Shown here piece by piece: positions 59,731 through 64,000 of a stretch of 64,000 bases of DNA. The notes under the pieces were generated by a model. The model was given only the letters and a program-made list of their open reading frames with translations, was not told the origin of the DNA and did not search any database. The DNA lies in assembly GCA_033032865.1 (NCBI GenBank), contig JAWHQI010000049.1, positions 6,510,001 through 6,574,000 of the forward strand, read 5' to 3'. Position 1 is the stretch's first letter. Each line of letters begins with the position of its first letter. The position numbers and the translations under genes are program-made. The DNA is from Dactylorhiza incarnata (Eukaryota; Streptophyta; Magnoliopsida; Asparagales; Orchidaceae).

Positions 59731-60969
59731 GACCTTGCTCCCCTTCCTCGTCCTCGTCCCCTCCTGATCGCGTTCGCTTCCCTTGGCGGCGCTTGGTTCT
59801 GCCTCCACTGCCCCTACCTCTGCTCGGGAGAACGATAGCGGTCTCTCCACTCCGGGGAGTATCTCCCTCCCAGTCTCTCTTGGTAGCCTCCTCCTGCAGG
59901 TCTCCAGGCCGGTCGGCGAGGCGGGGCCTGGAACCTCCTCTCCTAATTCCGCTGGTCCCTGTTCTCAAGGGATCCTCCTTCTTCTCGCCTTCTCGGCTCA
60001 TCCCACTTCTTAGTCTCACGCCGGTCGCTTCCATCCCCTTCCTTCTCTCCTACCTCCAACCTAGCTAACTTGGCCACGAACTCTAGGCTGGTTGCCTCCC
60101 CCTCGATGTGCCTCGTGGCCCGATCGACCAGATCCTCGAACGACGGGGGGGGGGGGGGGGGGGGGGGGGGGGATTGCGGGTGATCTCCATCTTGAAAAAC
60201 CCTGGCTGCAGTCCAAGCTTGAATGCCAAGATCAGAGTGTGCCCAGGGACCACCTGGACTAGGAGGATCTCTTCCTGGAAGAGATCAAGGTATAACCCGA
60301 GCATCTCCTGGGGTCTTTTCTTGATAAGAAAGAGGTCTTCCGAGCCTTTCCTCCTCTTCTTGGAAGTAGAAAAGCGAAGCATATAACTTCTGCGTAGGTC
60401 CTCGAAGCCGTAGATGATTCCCGCGGGCAACTGGTGGAACCAATCTTGGGCTTTTTTTGGAAGTTTATGGCAAATAGCTAGCACTTGATGGCGTCCGTCA
60501 TCAGCTTGATGGACACCATATCCTCGAACCACTGTAGGTGCTTAATGGGGTCATCTTTTCCAGAGTAGAAACTCATGGCGGGCTATGTGAGCTCTACATG
60601 GATGGGGGCGAACAGCACCAACTCGCAGAATGGATTAGGCGGGGCGAGCTGGCAAAGAGGACGAACATAGTCGTACTCGCCCTCCGACTAGTGGGTCTCC
60701 ATCGGGCCCGCGAAGAGCACTCGTGCGCGGAGTGGCTGATCTTCATCTTCGAGGAGAACCTCCTTGCCGAGGCGCTGACTCGGTCTCTCCTCGGCGGGCG
60801 AGGCAGCTGCGTCAGGGGAAGGTGCTCCCGCCTCGGCGCGAGGTGTGAGTAGCCCCCTGATGGTATCCTCCATCGCCTTCATGCACTGCTCGAAGACACT
60901 CTTTGTCACGAACTCGCTCAAAGGCAGCGAGTTCCCCTGGCCGGTTCCTGGCTCGTCACGTTCAGTCAT
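59640..60969 (-). pseudogene. Tat gag, broken
   Basis: The likely start is at 60969 (MTERDEPGTGQGNSLPLSEF). The capsid-like domain lies at 60200-60532 with KKAQDWFHQLPAGIIYGFED, LRRSYMLRFSTSKKR and FKLGLQPGFFK. It is interrupted by a 28-base poly-G run (60145-60172), a polyproline on the minus strand. The following part (59640-60034) is Arg/Gly/Glu-rich. Stops and frame changes occur near 60688, 60530 and 60080. Confidence 0.82.
60145..60172. repeat. 28-base poly-G homopolymer
   Basis: An uninterrupted G run lies inside Tat gag. Shorter G runs occur at about 33905, 35578, 47650 and 58597. The exact length is likely to be uncertain in any assembly. Confidence 0.9.
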
Positions 60970-61002
60970 GGGATCATCAGATGAGATTTTCTTCTCTTGC
61001 TA

Positions 61003-61027
61003 CAATCCACGCTCACCACACCAAAAA
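61003..61027 (-). other. Primer-site region of the Tat element
   Basis: On the minus strand the LTR end (CCAACA) is followed by TTTTTGGTGTGGTGAGCGTGG. It has the TTTGG(C/T)G start seen in Tat-group primer sites, but I cannot name the tRNA with confidence. Confidence 0.5.
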
Positions 61028-61797
61028 TGTTGGAACCCGGATACCGGTCCAACCTTTTCGAGACTTGAGGAGTATCTTGAGTTATTTCTCTCTTCGTCAG
61101 ATTCCTAGGTCTAAGTATTCTGAGCTAAGAATTGGCCCTCACCGGTTGATAGGTAGCTTCCTAAGAATGACCCACTTGCTGCAACGAGGAGGTCCCGCCA
61201 CTAACCCAGAAATCTCACTCGATTTCCCCTCCCAAAAACCAGAAGCTGAGCCTGTCTCAGACAGCACGAGTAAGACATCACATGCTTTCTAAGGGGGGTG
61301 GATCTGTGCTGATCTGAGACATAATGGGTTCTATTTATAGGCAATCTCTTCAAAGGGTAAGATGGTCCTAAAAGGCCTGCAGATAGTTTCCTCCGCCTTA
61401 ACCAAATTACTATATGCAGACCAAAATGGTCTGCGAATAGCCCCTCCCGCCTTTTCACATACACTAACCGCACCCCCTGCTGGTTTGCGGATAGTGAGGG
61501 AGGATTGATGAGTCGGGTTGATCCGTACTCGCCCCGCTCCCTCCCTGAGACTGTGGCTGAGGCGATTAGGTCTAGACCTACTCGCCAAGGGTGGGCTCTC
61601 CTGAGGCGATCTCGTCTTAGACCAGACCTACTCGCCTCGCCCCAAGTAAGGAGGAGCTTGACATGCAAGATGCGGCAGGGAAGGGTGTACTTGCTTCCCT
61701 ACCATGGGCGAGTAAGACCGTCTTGGATCTACTCGCTGAGGGGTGCTGATCTTCTCGCTGAGACCTACCTACCTACTCGCCGAATACGGGTTGTACA
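61028..61797 (-). repeat. 5' LTR of the Tat-type element
   Basis: It is 770 bp. Compared with 33020-33769 it has an extra stretch of about 20 bp near 61738-61765 in which TTCTCGCTGAG is duplicated. It is followed by CCGGG, after which the chromovirus integrase resumes. Confidence 0.9.
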
Positions 61798-61802
61798 CCG
61801 GG

Positions 61803-63033
61803 TATCAACAAGATGACGACGGACTTGAAGAGGACCATGTATTGGTCGGGCATGAAGAGGGATATCACCTATTTTGTGACCCACTGCGAGGCCTGCCAGC
61901 TCGTGAAGGCGGAATGCAAGAACCCGGTCGGATTACTGCACCCACTTCCGGTGCCGGAGTGGAAGTTCGACGACATCGTGATGGACTTTATACACGTTCA
62001 TCTCCGATCACATGCGGGGAATGACTCGATATGGGTGATCGTTGACAAATTGACGAAGGTGGCCCGATTCATTCCGGTCAGAAATCATACATCGGTCGTT
62101 GATTTTGTACGAAGGTTCATGGTGCAGTTTGCTCAGTACCATGACGTGCCTAGGACGATTGTGTCAGATCGGGATGGACGATTTACATCGAGGGAGTGCA
62201 GAGCGGTGCAGGCTTACTTGGGCACACGACTGACATTCAGCACTATATTCCGCACCCAGACAGAAGGTCAGACGGAGTGTACCAACCGGACCTTTGAGGA
62301 TCTTCTACGTCTATGTATTCTAGACCGCGGGGAACCGTGGGAGTGACTGTTTTCGTTGGTCGAGTTCTCGTACAACAATAACCACCAGGCTAGCATATGC
62401 ATGACACCCTATGAGGCATTATATAGACGAAGGTGCAAGACCCCATTGTCTTGGATCCAGGATGAGGATCCCAAGGTGCTTGGCTCAGAGTTCATGGAGG
62501 ACACAAAGGCTCGGGTGAGGCTGATTCGAGACAGGATGCTGGAGGCCCAGAGTAGGCAAGTCAAGTATTATGATGCGCGACATCGTATGGTAGAGTTCCA
62601 GGTGGGAGATCGGGTATTCTTGAAGATACATCCGATGCATGGAGTCTCGCGGGTACGCTGGCGGAAGAAGCTCAGTCTGAGATATATGGGGCCCTATAGG
62701 ATCCTGGAGCGGATAGACCCCTTGGCTTACAGATTGGAGCTACTACCGGAGTTAGCGGGATTACTTGACGTCTTTCACGTCTCCTCACTCAGGAGGGTTC
62801 TACTACGGCCAGAGCGGCAAATATCTACTACAGAGGGGATGGTAGCTATTGATCGGTCAGTTAACCTAGAGCCGGTCCGGATAGACGACACGGAGATGCA
62901 AGTCCTGCGACGCAAGAAGGTTCCATTGGTCAAAGTCTTGTGGAGGAATCATGGACAGGAGGAGCACACCTGGGAGCTACTGGAATTGATGCAGCAAAAG
63001 TATTTGGAGCTCTTTACAATAGGTATAACTTAA
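61803..63033 (+). pseudogene. Chromovirus integrase and chromodomain
   Basis: The frame resumes with INKMTTDLKRTMYWSGMKRD, the zinc CEACQLVK, the first catalytic D in FDDIVMDFIHV, the second in TIVSDRDGRFTS and the E in TEGQTECTNRTFEDLL. A TGA at 62344-62346 replaces the tryptophan expected after EPWE. Then come VEFSYNNNHQASICMTPYEA, the GPY motif YMGPYRILERI, LDVFHVSSLRR, and a C-terminal chromodomain-like region VPLVKVLWRNHGQEEHTWEL. Apart from one stop this is the best preserved part of the chromovirus. Confidence 0.93.
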
Positions 63034-63128
63034 AATTTTGGGATGTTACATTTAACACTTGCTGTAGGAACCCTAGATGCCTAACCTAAATTTCGGGGAC
63101 GAAATTTGTATTTTTATGTATTGGGATT
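63034..63128 (+). other. 3' untranslated region and purine tract of the chromovirus
   Basis: AATTTCGGGGACGAAATTTG at 63089-63109 is the usual sequence near the purine tract of such elements. At 63039-63050 TGGGATGTTACA is the reverse complement of the LTR start TGTAACATCCC. Confidence 0.65.
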
Positions 63129-64000
63129 TGTAACATCCCCCAAACAACTAGATCCCCATGTTGGTTTTGTCATGACTAGGTCATGATAAAACCATAGGAA
63201 GCACTTAAGATCATGTGAACTTTGGTAAGAAGAAGAAAACCCAAGTGGTCTGTAAATAGCAATTTTTATATACCAAGCCTAGGGTTAGACTTTAGGGCCT
63301 CACCTTGATTCCCTTGACCCCACCATAACATCCCTAACCCATTAGGGCCCCCTTAGAGCATCAAGGACCCATTGGGGTCAACCAAAGAGGCCAAATTGAC
63401 CAAGTCAACCCTAACCCAAAATTGGTCAAAGTGGCTTAATTAGGGTCAATTGGCCTTCACCATGCCAAATTGACCTTGCCGCTACCCTTCGGGGGGTATT
63501 AGGGACCCAATGGACCAAAAAGCCCCATCATGGGGTCTTCAATTTGGCCAATTTGACCTAAGTCAACCCTAGCCCTAATTTGGTCAAAAGTGCCCTATTA
63601 AGGGTCAATTCACCCTCACCTTGCCAAATTGACCCTACCTAGGCCTTCCTAACCCTTAAGGGAGGCCAATGGGTCATAATCAACCCATTGGGGTCAACCC
63701 AAATGGTCAAATTGACAAAATCAACTCTACCTCAAATTTAGGTCAAAATGACCAATGTTGACCTAATCAAGCCCAATCCTCTTGGGCTAGACTCAATTAA
63801 GGTGGTCCACCACCTAATGGGCTTGGGAATTACTGAAATTTCCATGCAATTTTAGAGAAGTCGGTCAGGAGAGAGAAAGTCCCAAAATGGTGGAGAGAGA
63901 GGAAAGGGGTTAGTGGCACACATGGCCAAGGGTGGCCAATTAAGCCCCCAATTGATGGGGATTCATCTCCCCTGGCAGTTACAAGAAGATTGGGAGTTTT
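63129..64000 (+). repeat. 3' LTR of the chromovirus, left part
   Basis: It starts TGTAACATCCCCCAAAC and runs out of the window. It contains a degenerate repeat of about 160 bp with many TTGAC/GTCAA motifs. No gene is seen. It does not overlap the LTR part visible at 15583-16215, so LTR divergence cannot be estimated. Confidence 0.85.
63370..63760. repeat. Degenerate about 160-bp repeat with TTGAC motifs in the chromovirus LTR
   Basis: CCAAATTGACCAAGTCAACCC (about 63390), CCAATTTGACCTAAGTCAACC (about 63552) and TCAAATTGACAAAATCAACTC (about 63707) head similar segments that also share GGTCAAA and AGGGTCAATT blocks. Confidence 0.7.

Larger units (their letters stand above)
33020..61797 (-). mobile_element. 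Minus-strand Tat-type Ty3/gypsy with antisense genes
   Basis: LTRs lie at 33020-33769 and 61028-61797 (TGTTGGAACCCG to TACA in plus coordinates). A minus-strand purine tract (CAAAGAGAGGGGATTG) abuts the left LTR. Target duplication is CTAGG versus CCGGG, where both differences fall in the CG dinucleotide. The order on the minus strand is gag, protease, RT, RNase H, second RNase H, integrase, a 90-bp tandem array, and then two plus-strand coding units. A duplicated RNase H, extra antisense frames and 3' tandem repeats are known traits of the Tat/Ogre/Retand group. It is split at 36560 by another LTR element. Confidence 0.88.
15583..64000 (+). mobile_element. Chromovirus (Ty3/gypsy with chromodomain, Tekay/Del-like), host of the nested insertions
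   Basis: Pieces of one gypsy element can be followed across all insertions: 5' LTR end, PBS and gag start (15583-16766), gag, protease and RT (22717-25064), RNase H and integrase start (32359-33019), integrase and chromodomain (61798-63128), and 3' LTR (from 63129). Each junction is supported by a target duplication or by continuity of the reading frame. The domain order PR-RT-RH-INT with a C-terminal chromodomain is that of chromoviruses. The LTR starts TGTAACATCCC. Many stops and a lost RT active-site residue show an old, dead copy. Both outer ends of the element are outside the window. Confidence 0.9.

Noticed and set aside
61743..62024. Open frame starting in the Tat LTR and running into integrase
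   Set aside because: It crosses the LTR border and target duplication; the real integrase is in another frame from 61803.

Overview
This is nuclear DNA of a flowering plant, and nearly every base belongs to a transposable element. The plant call rests on TNP2/Ptta-type CACTA genes with short GT-AG introns, chromovirus, Tat-type Ty3/gypsy and Ty1/copia polyproteins, tRNA-Met primer sites (TGGTATCAGAG), and captured fragments of plant PCNA and of a PMT/QUA2-type methyltransferase. The species cannot be named from the sequence. I found no intact host gene and no tRNA, rRNA or CRISPR. The density of old, broken elements suggests heterochromatin.

The architecture is two stacks of nested insertions on one old chromovirus. 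The chromovirus (+) has the end of its 5' LTR at 15583-16215, body pieces at 16216-16766, 22717-25064, 32359-33019 and 61798-63128, and the start of its 3' LTR at 63129. Left stack: a minus-strand copia (13954-15582 visible) entered the 5' LTR, a CACTA element (1-13953, left end outside the window) entered that copia, and a younger copia (3945-9782, TSD AAATC) entered the CACTA. The CACTA also carries the PCNA and PMT fragments (11308-11861).

Inside the chromovirus body lie a minus-strand copia in gag (16767-22716), a very long LTR-like insertion in RNase H (25065-32358, TSD GGATG) that is full of satellite-like arrays and holds its own solo LTR (28212-29507, TSD CCGAA), and a minus-strand Tat-type gypsy in the integrase (33020-61797). 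The Tat element has gag, protease, RT, two RNase H modules and integrase, then a 90-bp tandem array, then two plus-strand (antisense) spliced coding units. One of these has a Transposase_28-like domain.

The antisense unit is split by a minus-strand, gene-poor LTR element with about 4.2-kb LTRs (36561-53105, TSD CCCCC). Its two LTRs are paralogues, so each serves as an empty-site control for insertions in the other. LTR1 holds a PIF/Harbinger-like element (39789-41138, TSD TAA). LTR2 holds a solo LTR (47611-48926) and a Helitron (49241-52672).

Almost all coding regions are broken. Many chromovirus stops are explained by a single C-to-T or G-to-A change, as expected from long cytosine methylation. 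The parts that stand out are the antisense spliced genes, the several independent tandem arrays inside LTRs and a 3' UTR, the modular Helitron, and the gene-capturing CACTA.
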